Positions 38,066 through 50,725 of a stretch of 64,000 nucleotides of DNA are shown here, piece after piece. Below the pieces are notes generated by a model. The model did no database searches and had not been told where the DNA came from. It worked only from the letters and a program-made list of their open reading frames with translations. The position numbers were made by a program, and so were the translations under genes. Numbering within the stretch: position 1 is the stretch's first letter; every line of letters starts with the position of its first letter. This DNA comes from Parus major (lineage: Eukaryota; Chordata; Aves; Passeriformes; Paridae), in contig NC_031770.1 of NCBI RefSeq assembly GCF_001522545.3, positions 7,281,321 to 7,345,320 of the forward strand. Direction: 5' to 3'.

Positions 38066-38181
38066 CCTTGGAAGTGGTCAAGGCCAGGGGTCATGAGCAA
38101 ACTGATCCAGTGAGGGACATCCTTGCCCATGTTGAAGGGGTTGGAACTAAATGAGCCCAATCGGTTCTAGAGTTCTGTGTT
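38066..38181 (+). mobile_element. CR1 LINE 3' end fragment
   Basis: CTTGGAAGTGGTCAAGGCCA, GAGCAAACTGATCCAGTGAG, CCTTGCCCATG and GGTTGGAACTAAATGA follow the CR1 3' UTR order. The terminal ATTCTATG repeat is eroded to TTCTGTGTTC. About 115 bp, strongly truncated. Confidence 0.8.
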
Positions 38182-41100
38182 CATTTGATGATTTTATTCC
38201 TGTACCTATTTACCTCAAAGGAGCTTATCATTTTTAAAAGCTAGCAGGAGAAAGGCACTCTCTTTTGCTCTCAGGCTGGATATTTTCTTGAAGACCTGTG
38301 AGCCAATTCAGCTGGGGAATTCATGGAGCTGCTCTTCTTCCTGGGGGATTTCCTGGCACGGTTTTCTTGATATCACTTCTCAATTTTCAATCTTTTCTTA
38401 CACATGCCCTTCTTCAGATTAACTTTCAGGTAGGTGAAATCCCCAGATAATTTTGTGGGAAAATAACTGGATAGTCCAGGGCTCTATAGGTCCCATTGAG
38501 AGCAGTACATATGTACAGACCATCACTCATGGAAAAGTGAGACAGAATTAAGAAAAATCACTGTAGGAAAATAAGACCAAATTAACCCAAATTCACAGAA
38601 ACACTCTATCACAAGTATATCACAAGAGACAGTTTCACATCTGAAAGGGCTTTTCAGTCCACATCTGAAGGGTAACATAAAAATGTTACAGGTTATTTAA
38701 TCTGGCCTTTCAAATAGTATAAATTGGCAACTCAGCCACAATATTAATCACAAGATGTTAAGTCAACCTGAGTTCTTTTTGTTGGATTTTTCAGCCTGCA
38801 CTGCCACATTTGTGACCATTTTTCTCACGTCATGAGGACTGAAGTAAAAAATAAAACACTTTTTTGATGAAAGCTGATACTCAGAAGGAACCAAAACATT
38901 CCCACTACCTGGGGTGCTTGTAACCCCCAAACACCACGAGACACATGGTGGGAGCTCACAACAGTTAAACCTCTGCCGGGCTGTGCCTCCATCACAGTTT
39001 GAGCCCTCATCATTGGATTACTTCTCCCAGAAATGCTCCTCTGCAAGATCTCACACCGTTCCCTTTGAAAGTTCACCAGATTATGTTATATATCACGATA
39101 CGCAATAACAAATAAAATGCTATTTGCTTTATCCCCAGAAGGCAACTTTTTAACAAGAGAATAATACACTATTGACAAGATTACTTAGCAACACATTCAA
39201 ACATACAGAAAAAAGACTTTTGAGCACAGTGAGTCTTGGTATGAATCATCATTCTCTCCAGCTGTTTAATTACTCTGAGATTATGAGTGCATATGATGGT
39301 CTGCACTTTTATTAATGAAATATCCATTATTTTTCTTTTATGTGGAGTCAGGGCACACTAGGAGGCCTTGTGAAGCTGAGCCCTTTATGCCTACAATATG
39401 ACTTAGGTAAAATATACCCTCAAACACTTTTGGATGGTGATGGATTTAACTGCTGGCGATCCTAGTCTAATCATCAAGTGACTTTGAAATACTATACATT
39501 TGGAAAAATGTCTGTTCTTCAGGAAACAGGCTTTGGGCATTTTCAAGTGATAGGGAGGAATGTGTCTTGCTGAGAACAGCACTTTGAAGTTGCTCCCATC
39601 TGGATAATGAACGATTAAAGAACAAATGAGTTAAGCTAAGTTAAATGCATAGATGTGCCCTGAGCACCCTTCATCTGTGGAGCACCCAGAGCATTTCAAA
39701 AGGGAGGAGGTACTTCTGTGGAAAGGAGCATTAGATACAGATCTGAATGCCCCCAGCTGCTGACAGTGCTCAGAAAAGCCCATGTGAGCAGGAAACCAAA
39801 CACCAAACGGTGTGTGATCCAACAAACTCAGTTCCACATGCATGGCATGCATTGGATTTCTAGCCCTGGGTTAAGAGATGCATCGTTTGTGGTTAGGAAA
39901 AAGGCACCTAAAGATGGACTCATGGATGCTATATGGAAAATACAAGATCTGGTACAAAAACATTTGTCCAGAGGAAGAAATTCATTGTCTTATCCCTCAA
40001 TACCAGGACTTATTTTCCAGGTGGTGCTGCAGAGAAGGGATCAGGTGCATTCTCTGGTCCCTAAATTTAAGTTCTGTGCTAATTCTTATCTCCATTACAA
40101 GGCTGTCACCAATGTGGTAATTGTTGCTGCATCCTTTTCCTGCACCCAGCTCCATTTGCATGATTGCAGTGCTAGGAGCTTTTGAGCTTCTCCTTCCATC
40201 TCACACAGGTAGGACAGATCCATACTTCATGCACCCCAGGGAGGTCAGAGAAGGGATTTCCATTTGGGAAACTCCTCCCTGAGTTACAGCCCTTGATGGA
40301 GCAATCGATGCAGGACCCTGAATAGATTATACATAATTAATTACAGCCCAGAAAAGGCAGATACTCCTCAGACATCTGGGCTTTTCCTTTTTAAAGTCAA
40401 GGAAATTGCAGTAAATAAATAAAACTGTGGAGGAATTGAGGACAGAAAAAGCAAATAATGCCTGCTGATCCTCTGGAGTTAAGGGATTCCCCAATCACCT
40501 GCAGAAACACTATCTGAGAGAAAAACACAGACAGGAACTGAAAGCAAATATATTTGGCTCAAGAGGAATTAGATGCAAACTACTGGCATTTCAATTTGAA
40601 AAGCATATCCTGAGAAAGGATACCACAGCCTAAATCCTCTTTTTTCAGTTTGACAATCCCAACTTCCATGTGAGACTGTCCAGTGAAACACCACTTAGAT
40701 CACCAGAGGAGCTGCAAAAGATAGTGATGCTCTGACATGGTTTTTAGCTCTGAGCATTACTGTGTCACTGTGAGCAGCAGGGGATGCATAAGGAGGTGGC
40801 ATAATGCTTGTTTGCAGAACTTTTATGGCTAATTGACATTACTGCAGAGGTCCCCAGACAGTCTCCGGTAGCACTGGATGGCTGAGCCACGGAAAACTGT
40901 CTAATGCTGCTTCCTGTGTGGTACCCAAAAGGGGGCCTTATTTCTGACAGGGACTCCAGCAAAGAAGTCATGGACATAAATATATCTAAACGTGTTAAAT
41001 CTGAGCAAAGACACTTGTAACTAATCTTTCTTCAACCAATATGATTGTCTTACATGTTGCATATTTCCTTTAATTTCCAGATTCATTTTGAGACAAGCTA

Positions 41101-44100
41101 AATCCCTAAGGGACCATCAAAGCATCTAATTTAAGAGATATCAACATACACAAAGGAAAGATTTCCTTTCAATCAGGAAGCCCAGCTGCAGAAGCTCACA
41201 AAGGACTTTTTTTTGTTGTTGTTTTGTTATTCTCTGTGTTTAGCTCATCCATCCAGGGAAGTAACAGGATGTGAAGACAAATTGCAGGAGAAGGAGAATG
41301 TTGCTAATGATTTCCCTTTCAACTGCTTGCTCAGCTTTACCTTTGCTAGGAAGGATTACCTGTTGCTGACAAAAGATGTCATCTTCACTCAGATTAATTG
41401 CACTCAAATTAATTACTGGCACAGACCAAGGCTGGCTATGTGTAACATCATTTCAGCATGTTAAATCTAAAAAGTTTTAAGCAGAACTTGCTGTAATAGA
41501 ACAGCACATGGTTCGTCCAGTTAGATATAGAATTTCTGACCCCGTTACTCACATCTAAATAATCCTTTTAATGTGATCTGAACCATGATGCTTGGGTTTT
41601 CAAGCCTTTTCTTTCTCATTACATCTTCTCCCTTTATGTCTGCTTTTCCTACTTTCCAACATAATTCATCACAGCACGTTACCCTGAACTTTATTAGGTG
41701 ACTTGTGGCAGCCCATTTCCCAGCTAAGAGCCCTGCAGGAGCAGTGTTCTGTGCTGCTGAAATTGCATCCCCCTAAAATATGCCACTTTTGTGATTATAT
41801 TTCCCCACAGCTCATGGTGAGTGCCTCACACTCTATAAAACACTGTAACACCACTGATTTCATCCAAGGCCCAGGAGCAGGCACATGCTGAGGATTGAAG
41901 CCAGCTTCAACAGTCCTGTTTAAGATTTTGCTGATGCAATGAGGACAACAAACCTCTCCATCTACCAAAGCCTCCCTGAAAATTCATGTATGCTCTGCTG
42001 GTGCAGCCATCAGGTGACACAGGCTTATGGATGAAGGGCTGGTGCCACTCCAAAAGGGAGAAGACCACAATTCCACCCCTGACTTGGATTAGCGTTAGCT
42101 TCACCACCTGTAAATAAATTTTCACTAGGTTCAGCACCTGCCTCATTAGCTATGAAAGAATATGAAAAGTGGAGATGAGAAACTAAAATAACCTTAAACA
42201 TGTCACTCTGTCCACACCCAAACTCAGCACTCAGCAATGCTGCAAGTGTTCATTTGCCACCAGCCCAAGGGACCAACTCTGAGTCAGAGCTGAAGGAATT
42301 GCTCCCCAACAAGGCTCTACCTGGAGATCAGAGGAGCAGAGCCAAGGAATCAGGTTTCCCCCAGCTGCAATCTACTGTGAGAGGTAAAGCACCCCTGAGC
42401 CTGGCCAAAGCACTTTACAGGCTAAACCAGGAGTCCTGAGCTTAAAAATAATGCTTATTGATGGGTATATAAAGGGTTTTCTTCCACTAGAACTGGGCTT
42501 GATGCTCGATAGGACAAAACTGAGAGCTTGGGATCACTGTAAGCAGAACAACTCTGCATGCAGGGAACTTATAAATTTCAGTGATTTCTCATACAGCCAT
42601 AGGGCAAGACACAATAATTATACCAAACAGCTTGGTATTTTTCCTCATCTTTTCTATCTTAATAAATCAATAATGTGAAATGCAAGAGTCTAGAAGGCCA
42701 CTCTGGACTTCTGTCAGCTACTCTGAGGGGACCCCATCTCTGGCTACATCCAGGCCAGCCTTACCATCATGGGATGACCACAACATGACACTATGGCTGC
42801 TCTGCAGAGCCCCAAACTACAAACACAACCATGGGGCACTCCTGTTCATGGTCCTGAGCAAAACCCAGACACACACAGTTCTTCTCAGGACCAATCCTGG
42901 AGACTGGTCAATCAGAATCAAGGCTGCTATCTTTATGCAAGGCTTACTTAGGCAAAGCTCTGTTACATACCTCATGTGCCGAACTGGGGTGTCCCATAAC
43001 TGGAACCTTGGAGAAGACATCCTTGGGGTTGAAGGAAAACAGCAGGATCTGCTTCACAGCCCCATGATCCCATGTGAGCCTCTTCCTTTGAGCTGCCACC
43101 ACAAATCCAAATAAACACAAAGCCCCACAATGCCCTATCAATATGTGATCAACTGTGCCCAGCACAATTCAGCTGCTTTGTGACAATCACATAGCTCCGT
43201 TACCAAAGGTTCTGTCAATACACTGGCAAGCAGCAAGAAAGTTAAATTAGTTCAGTTCATACATATTTAAGTACCATGACCTGCATTATCAAGCTCAGGC
43301 TTCAAATATTTGTAATGGCACAATTAGCCCCAGGCATGTTATCTCACTAGTATCAGCAACTGTATATATTTATCTACAAATCACACAGAGGGGAATTAAA
43401 TGTTGCTGTCACTGTTGTCACGGAAACAAACTTCTTCTAAATTTTTAATTTTTTAATTTAAAATGTTGTATTCTAAGCAGGAATAGTCATTAAAATTGTA
43501 TGAGGATAAAGGGAAAACAAAATCTGGTGTATCTACCTATGGTGGAATTGATGTACACTGTAATTACAGCAGGATACGGAAGGAAAAATGTAGCTCTCAT
43601 GCAAGACCATGGTTATGAGTGTTTCTGCACATTACTTATGATTACTGCTGCTTAAGAAGAAAAAATAAGTTTTTGTGCATGTGTAAATTCTTGTCAAAAA
43701 TTGTAGGTTAGAATACACAATTTACCTTGTGTATTGCAATTTTTATGTAAATACCAAGATCATCACCATAAAAGTGGTTGCTCAGTAGAGACAGACTTAC
43801 AATTATATAACTGGCAATTTGTGTAGTAAGATGTAATAACTGATATCCTCATTTTGTACTTTCACAGAATTGGTGGTACAGTGAATGCTTCCTCTTTGAG
43901 CAAATACTTTCTAAAGCCTCCAGAGATGGACTATTATATCTGTTGGGAAAATTGCTGCAATGTCTTGTCATGAAATTTCTGTAGAAGCAAAAAACCAGGC
44001 AGGAGTAAGAGGAAAACAACATATTTTGAGTAACATAAGGTGAGACAGCCAGTCTCCAGCCTTACAGACCCTAGAACTACATGTAATCTGTGTTTCACTG

Positions 44101-45640
44101 AGCAAAAGACAATACATACAAATCTTTTTTGAGCCCACTCCTCCAAAAACCTGGATGCCCAAAGATTTACCATCCTCTGAAAATCCAAACTCACTGCCAC
44201 ATTCTCTTTGCTTTCCATCTCCCCGTGCTAAATCACATCCAGAGTTTGCTTTTCAAACTAATGTGTGATCTGTGCAGCCAGAAAATGATGCTGTGTCCCC
44301 AAACCATATCATAGCAGTGCAGGAAAAGTGGCAAATCACAGGGCAGAGCTGGGAGCAGAGGTGAGAAGCACTCATCCCAGGGCTTCCTGCACCCTTGGGG
44401 TCCTCCTCACCATCTGGCCAGGACTCTTCTTTCCACGCTATGCAGTGAAGGAGAATTTGGCAACAGAGCTGGAAGGAAAGTTTGTTTTTCTGCTTTTCCT
44501 GGCCTTGTTTGTGTTACCTGAGCTAATGGCTGGCAAAGAGGGTCTCTCTGGGGTACCCTGCATGGCTGCAGAAATCCTGTCTGATTTCTCAAACATGCAA
44601 ACCATCTGTCACACTGGGAGCATGGGCAGGGGGATGCCTTGGAGCCTTTCACTGCTCTCGTGTCCTGGCATGGCCCTCTGGAGCATAGATGTGCCCTCAT
44701 GTAGCCCGGCACCAGAGCTGGTCCCACCTGTGCACAGTCACACGGCCAGACTGGCTGCAAGGGGACGTGCCCAGAGCTGGGAGATGTGCAGGAGAGCTTG
44801 GCTAAACCCAAGAGCCCTCCTGCAGCCAGCCACTCCAGACCAGTCTGCCCAGTCCACTCCAGACCCCTGTGGTGCCACTAGCACCATCCCCCTGCAGCTG
44901 CACTGAGATTAGACAAGAGGAGGAAGTTTTCATAACTAGCAGTTGGATTTGGCCTATGGCCTGTTAATGTGGGATACACTTCTGCTGGTTTCCACTCCCA
45001 GGCCCTTTATTCTTTTTCCTCTTTACAGCTGTGAATTTGTTTGGTTTTCTCTCAAGTCTGTCCCTGAATAAAGGATCTAACATCAATTCTTGGACAGTTT
45101 TGTGATGGGGTTAGTAAATTAACGTAATCTACAACATTAGCTGTAGATTTAATCCCTTGGTGTGTCAATAAGTTTCCAGCTTCAGTGACTTCCACCTGAT
45201 GGAGTTGGAAAACTGTTGACACTTAGCACCACGGGGCTAATTTGAAAAGGGATGAGAGTTCAGTTTCAGTTACAAGTTTAGGTTTATTAGTAAGGGAATG
45301 AAAGCTTTAGGTTACCTGGAAACCAACCAGGAGACCAATTTTAAGTATAAAATTGTCCTTGAAGGTGTATTTCTGCATGAAGGTGAAAACAAGGGGTTCA
45401 CACCATAAAGCTGGAGGAAGAGAGAGGAAATACAAAAAAAAAAAGAAAAAAAAAAAGGTAGTTCAGCTTCCTTTTTCCCCTCCCCATCTCTGCAATATGT
45501 AAGGGAACAGCAAAATTGCACAAGACTGTGAAAAAGGATCAAAATGACACATGCATTTAATCAACAAAACAAATGCAAATGGAAAGTGATTTACTTTAAA
45601 CAGGGCTTGAGCAAAGGAACCAGAGGAATGGAACATCATT
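38182..45640. other. Unique DNA, long open frames but no recognisable gene
   Basis: About 7.4 kb. The longest frames are 39718-40185 (155 codons) and 44328-44906 (192 codons, in locally GC-richer sequence), neither with a domain I know nor with splice or initiation support. An A-rich run (45434-45456) lies near the right end. A TTACTAATAAACC block on the minus strand near 45290 might be an eroded LTR poly(A) region, but I could not delimit it. Confidence 0.4.
45434..45456. repeat. A-rich homopolymer tract
   Basis: A11-G-A11 run. Could be a retroposon tail, but no body is recognisable to the left. Confidence 0.85.
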
Positions 45641-45646
45641 GGAAAC

Positions 45647-46047
45647 TGTTGCACATAGGTAAAAGAACAACCTTACAAAATCCCACCTTGCTTAGCTGAA
45701 TTAATAGCTAGCCTTTAAGTTCCCATGAGAAAGAATCAGAGGAATGAGAATCAGGTTGCATAACAATCTGTTCCTGTAAAGAAAAATAGGTTGTACCTGT
45801 AACAACAAAAAATCTGTCCCATGATAATCTGTGAAGAAAATGCATAAACTAATCAAAAACAGTGAGATTTGATATACATACACCCAGGCCATTTACCAAC
45901 CAATAAACTGAGCATCAGTGTATTGTTAACCAGTTAGATTCAACATGGTGCCTTCTGATACTCCTATAAAAATGTGAGCTGTGCAATAAAGATTCAGCTT
46001 TTCTGCATGAAGAATCAAGAATCCCATCTGCTTATATGGCAGTAACA
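45647..46047 (+). mobile_element. Solo LTR, 401 bp, with TATA and poly(A) signal
   Basis: TGTTGCACA at the left end and GCAGTAACA at the right are inverted at their tips (TGTT...AACA). Flanks are GGAAAC (45641-45646) and GGTAAC (46048-46053), a six-base target-site duplication with one mismatch, as expected for a class II (ERVK-like) element. A TATA box TATAAAAA (45965-45972) is followed 13 bp later by AATAAA (45985-45990), the compact promoter/poly(A) layout of LTRs. No internal retroviral sequence adjoins, so it is a solo LTR. Confidence 0.8.
45965..45990 (+). promoter_or_regulatory. LTR TATA box and AATAAA
   Basis: TATAAAAA and AATAAA lie 20 bp apart (start to start), both intact. Transcription would run rightward toward 46.4 kb. 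Confidence 0.6.
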
Positions 46048-46053
46048 GGTAAC

Positions 46054-46389
46054 CTTATACAGGTAACCTGCAGAGAAACCACAGAGTAGCTCCTTTACCA
46101 TGACTTGTGGGAAGTGGTAGGAAATTAGCAGTGAGTTCTGAGTTTCATCAAGCAGGAAAACCTGGGGAAGAGGTGTTAAATTTGGCTGTTGAGGTACCCA
46201 AGTGACACCATCACCTTTCTTGGTCCCCTTTTGCCTCTACCATCCTGCCACCACTAGTTTCTTGCATTTTGAATGGGTATCTGCCAAGGACAGAAAAGTG
46301 TCTGCTTGAATGGTGAATATTGGCCAAAGCACAGACAAATCAAAGGCTCACAAAACAAATAAATTATTTTAAGTAAGTTCAATGTATCT
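46054..46389. other. Spacer between two LTRs
   Basis: Unique-looking sequence with GGTAACC repeated at 46048 and 46062. No gene. Confidence 0.4.
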
Positions 46390-46915
46390 TGTCCTGGTTT
46401 TTGCTAGGGTAGAGCTACTTTTCTTCCTACAGGTTGGTACAGTGTCTTGCTTTGGATTAGGACAAGAAAATGTTGATAACACACCAATTAGCTGATGCTA
46501 ATTAGCTGAAGCAGTGTTTACACTAAGGCAAGAACTTCTCTGCTTCTCAAACCACACCACCATGGAAGAGGCTGGGAGGGGCACAAGTGCTGGGACAGCT
46601 GACTCCAGCTGGTCAAAAGGATATTCCCAGAACACCTGGTCCAGCATAAAACTGGGGAAAAGCTGCTCGGGAACCTCTGCTTGGGAATTGGTGGGGCAGC
46701 ACTCAGCAGGCAGTGAGCAACTGCACTGTACATCACTTGCTTTGTATGTCCTAATTACTTTTTCATTATTATTATTAATATCCCTTCCATTTCTGTCCTA
46801 CTTGAATCCACAATTTTTTACTTTTTTCCTCAGTTCTCTCCACCATCACACAAGGGGTGGGAAGTGAATGAGCTCCTGTGTGGTATTTACTTATCTCTCC
46901 AGTTAAACTACAACA
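46390..46915 (+). mobile_element. Avian ERV LTR of the TGTCCTGGTTT type
   Basis: Starts TGTCCTGGTTTTTGCTAGGG and ends CCAGTTAAACTACAACA. Between these come GTGTTTACACTAAGGCAAG, GACAGCTGACTCCAGCTGG, a mutated TATA (GCATAAAACT, 46644-46653), a CTGCTCGGGAAC block, a TTATTATTATTAA run and a closing GTGTGGTATTTACT. From memory this is a widespread bird LTR. The immediate flanks (TATCT and GCGCC) do not match, so it may be part of a rearranged or nested insertion with the LTR that follows. No gag/pol/env frame. Confidence 0.8.
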
Positions 46916-46965
46916 GCGCCTTCCCAGAGAGACTGGTGGAGGATAGGATTTTTCCTTTTTCTTTT

Positions 46966-48045
46966 TGCTTTCTCTCAGGGAATTTTCTCGCACTTATTGC
47001 CCAAGAGATGGGAATGATACTTAAGAGAGACAAAAGATGTGGCCAAGATGGGGGTAAGGGGTTCAGCAGTCTGCACTCTCTTAGCTGGGGACTTTTGGGA
47101 AGGGCAGAGATACCACGATATTTTGGCAGGGGGGTGAGGGGTTGGGCTCAGCTCCTCTCTCACTCTTGCTCTTGGGACTGGAGGTGAGACAGTGCTGCTG
47201 TTGATGTGGGGACAATTTGCTGCCACTGCAGAGTTCCATCCTTCACTGCTTCTCCTACAGTGACTGAGGCTTTGCTCTTAAGAGCGGCCATTGAACTGGG
47301 ACCTTTTCAACACACAACCTCACTGTGAAGGTCCCTCACTATCTGTGTGCCTCAGAGAAAAGCCCTGTATCCCAACCCTTTCCCCCCTCCAGAGAGAGCA
47401 TCTCCTGGCTGTTTTCAGGAGCCTGGCTGCCACTGCCCAGCCCTGCTCATTTTTTTCTGCTGCTGCTTCAAGGTTTTTCTACATTTTAATCCGACACCCC
47501 ATGTCCCCCATTCCTACCCCCCCCCTCTCCTTCCTTCACTCCCCCCAGCTCCTGATACCACTTTGGTATTTTTGCTACGCTTTATTTGCCACCCTGGAGT
47601 ATGCTCACATCTGCAGTTCCAGCCTGCTGCTCCAAAGTCCCTGCTACTGTCTATCTTGCTGTCAGGATTGGCACCTTGACCGGCTGTCCCTGGGTTTTTG
47701 CAAAGGAAGCTCCTTTTCCATCCCTTCCGCCCTCCCGCCATTCCCGTGTGAGGGGAACACGGCCGAGCTGGCGGCACAGCGCCCCCTGGCGGCGCGGGGG
47801 AACCATCGCACCCGCCCTGCCCGGCCGGGAGCCAGCAGCGCCCCTGGCGGCTGCGAGCGGAACTGCAGCCAGGGGAAAGCTCCCGCAGCCAGGAGAGCCT
47901 GGGACTGCGTTTGTGGTTCCGCTTGTTTGTCTGCCTTATATGAATTTCAAAGTTGTAATAAACTGGAGGGAAGGCGATCACATTTTCCATTCCAAGGGAG
48001 CTTCCCACCTTCCCTGGCAGACACCTGGTCCTTTAAACCGGGACA
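46966..48045 (-). mobile_element. GC-rich LTR, copy 2 (near full length)
   Basis: On the minus strand it begins TGTCCCGGTTTAAAGGACC and ends near TTCCCTGAGAGAAAGCA, about 1,080 bp. It matches copy 3 (60998-62155) along its whole length by eye, with landmarks CACCCCATGTC, AATGGCC (minus), GTGGCCA..TCTTTTGTCTCTC. The central GC-rich core (47745-47930) differs from copy 3 at only about six positions. The AATAAACTGG at 47958 on the plus strand is incidental. No target-site duplication was found. A plus-strand 266-codon frame across it is a by-product of the GC-rich sequence. Confidence 0.7.
47777..47850 (-). promoter_or_regulatory. Two CTCF-consensus motifs in LTR copy 2
   Basis: Minus-strand CCGCCAGGGGGCGCTG (47777-47792) fits the CTCF core at nearly every position. 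A second, CCGCCAGGGGCGCTG (47836-47850), lacks one G. Both face the same way, 44 bp apart. Confidence 0.6.
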
Positions 48046-50725
48046 GATACTGACCAAGAAATTTCTTGCAGAGAGATCTGCGCAGCCTTAATAATCACAG
48101 CCCAAGCCTTCATGCCTGGATAATAAATCACTTAACCTTAAAGGACTTAAAGAAATTCCTGTTGTTGCTGATCTTCCAGAGTATCATCAAGGCAGTCTCA
48201 TTTAGCAGCCTTGTCAAAGGTAATTCAACAGTCTTTATAATGCTATAGTGAAAATTATGATGTGCCTTTTGTCCTGCGGTGTGCAGGATACCAGATGAGT
48301 GCTAATAAACAGGCTGGAATTTGCCCTGTAAAATCTCATCATGCTTCTAAAGGCCAGATTACTCAATATGACTTTTTAAATTCAACACTTGATTTAATTC
48401 ACATAGGTTGCAATACATGTTGCCAATGCACTCAGCATAGTGCCAGTCCCCTAAAACCCAGTTCCACCATTACAAAAGAACAGGGGTAGTGAAATCCCCT
48501 TGCATATTAAATGAGCTGTGCTGAGAGATGCTCTTATTTCTGATAGACTTGACAAATTTGAGCAATTCTGGTCCCATTCAGTAAGTAATGTTATGCAAAT
48601 GTTAAGTTACCACAGATTAAGAAGTTTGTGATACCTTTGTTTTTTGAACAAGCACTTGGTTTTGCTTTGCTTGTTTGGTCTGGGGTTGTTTTTTTTTTTT
48701 TGTTTTCCTGCAACTTTTTTTGCATACCTCCATTCTCCATTGCCTTTCATAATAACACCTAAAACTATTCACATAATAGATACAACTAAAGTCTGGCATG
48801 TAATTAAGATGTTAAGAGGTAACTTCATCTGTGTACATAAACCTGAGCACCTGCGTATGAAAGCAGGTGCCAGAATCAATAAGCTCAGGCAGCTTGGAAA
48901 CTTGTCCAAGGTTTCACACACTGCTGAACAACCTTTCTGTGCTGGAGCCCAGTGGGTGTCTGCTGTACCTCCTGGAAGCACTTGCTTCCCAGAACAGGCA
49001 TTTTCTTTTATCCACACTGCATTAATGAACACTCCCAAGCTCAGAACAGGACAGATCTGAACACAGGACAGACTGAGATATGTATTTAATTGTTCACATT
49101 CTCTTATGCTAATTTTCAGAGGGTTCCGCTGCCTCTGCATTGTCCAGCACTCCTTCTTCTGTTGCTCAGCTACTAAAATAATGAGAATTGGAGGTGGTTA
49201 TGGATGAAAATGTGCCAGTTTTTTTCAGCAGTAGAGCTTTGCCTTCTCTCCTGTTGAACTCAGTGAGAAAAACAGGTGATTTTATACACATGTCATTAGC
49301 TTCCATAGAACAATTCTTGAAGCTCTCATTATCAGTAGATTCATTTTGCACCTATTATCAGCATGCTACTTGGCACCATGGAAAGGAGTAATCTGCAACC
49401 CATACATCTCCAAGGTATTCACATTTTGGGAAAAAAACCAACCATTATGCAGAAGTCCTGAAAACACACTGATTTCCCAGGCAGAACAACAACAACAACA
49501 CCGTTAACAATTTTTACCTGCTCATTTCTGAGATTCTGATTTCTGTTGTAATTCCCAGTATCAAAAATCAAGGACACTGATTTTTGCAGAACACAACCAA
49601 AATGTGGTTTCATTTGACAATCTCTGATCCATACCTTTAAGGAAACAGAAAAACAGATAATGTCCCAAGGTAACATTAAAACAGGTTAATGTGGAGAAAA
49701 TACACTCTTGGGCAAGGATGGTGAAAAAGGCAGAGTCCCAGAAAGACCTAAATAAGGCAGTAGTACATTACATCTACATTAAGTAGAAGGCTCTCTTCCC
49801 CCAAAAATCTTGTTTTAAGAAAGGCTCATGCCAGACATTGACTACAATGGAAAATAATAGGAATGATTATGAAAAAGTGCAATAACACCCAAAAAAGCTG
49901 TAGTGTGCAAGACCTTTGAAGGCTCAGATCTAAAAAGATCAAAACTGCATGTTGCACTTTGCAACAGGAGATCTGAACAAGTTATCAGATGATAACTACC
50001 ATTTGTCATACAATAAAGGATTTGCTTTCTCTTCAACTCTTCCCACTTTTATATAACACATATTCTTATAAACCATCTGTAAAACAAGACTACAGACAGG
50101 AAGCAATTGAAAACTTAAAAAATGAGAACAAGCCACCTGGAAAAAACTGTCATGAGAATACAGAAGAAGATAGCAAAACAAACTGAGAAGAACTTTGAAA
50201 GAGTCTGTAAACCTTTTTCATAGACCTATTTCTTTTTCTGAGACCAGTTTCAAAAAACAATCACCAAACTGCTGCCAAAACTCTGTGAGTGCAAAAGTTG
50301 TGCTACATGCTCCAATGTCAGCACAACTTTGGGGAAAATCATCAGTATTCATAAAGAAAATGAAATTGTAAAGAAGAAAAAGGATACGGGGTTTCCCATG
50401 CTGCCACTTGCATTTTGGTTTCTAAGGCTTGTTACACACTGCAAACGTGAGGCTAAAGCTTCTGCCTCCATTGGCAGAATCTTGCCTCCATTTTGTCAAA
50501 CATTAATGTTCATCCTTAATATGGCTTCCCCACACATTCCTTTTAAAACTCAATCTCAGAAAACCAAAAGAACAGTATCGTTTGTGATTGGGTATTTCCA
50601 GCAAGTTGGATGAGGTCTTTTATGGATTTAACCACCGTAGACAGGTGGCATAAGGAAGTTTACCTGCTTCCCACAAAATTCATTTTCAGGTCACAGTTCA
50701 CTTTCCCTACCTGTTTCTTTCTCCA
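48046..50725. other. Unique DNA, no gene seen
   Basis: Includes an octamer ATGCAAAT (48593-48600), a T13 run (48689-48701), a MIR-like short segment (48893-48930) and an (AAC)n run (49487-49500). Frames up to 138 codons without recognisable domains. Confidence 0.4.

Noticed and set aside
39718..40185. 155-codon plus-strand frame
   Set aside because: Composition and order match no family I know; an overlapping 80-codon frame exists and nothing marks exon borders.
44328..44906. 192-codon plus-strand frame in GC-richer DNA
   Set aside because: Contains a hydrophobic stretch that could mimic a membrane segment, but a 134-codon frame overlaps on the other strand and higher GC lowers stop frequency. 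No family recognised.
47291..48091. 266-codon frame as a cellular gene
   Set aside because: Lies inside an LTR, antisense to it, and the same sequence recurs in another LTR copy. Listed only as a low-priority test.
48262..48489. Histidine/cysteine-rich 75-codon frame (HH...CNTCCQC), looked at as an integrase zinc-binding remnant beside an LTR
   Set aside because: Spacing does not fit the HHCC pattern (adjacent His pair), and it lies on the strand and side inconsistent with the neighbouring LTR.
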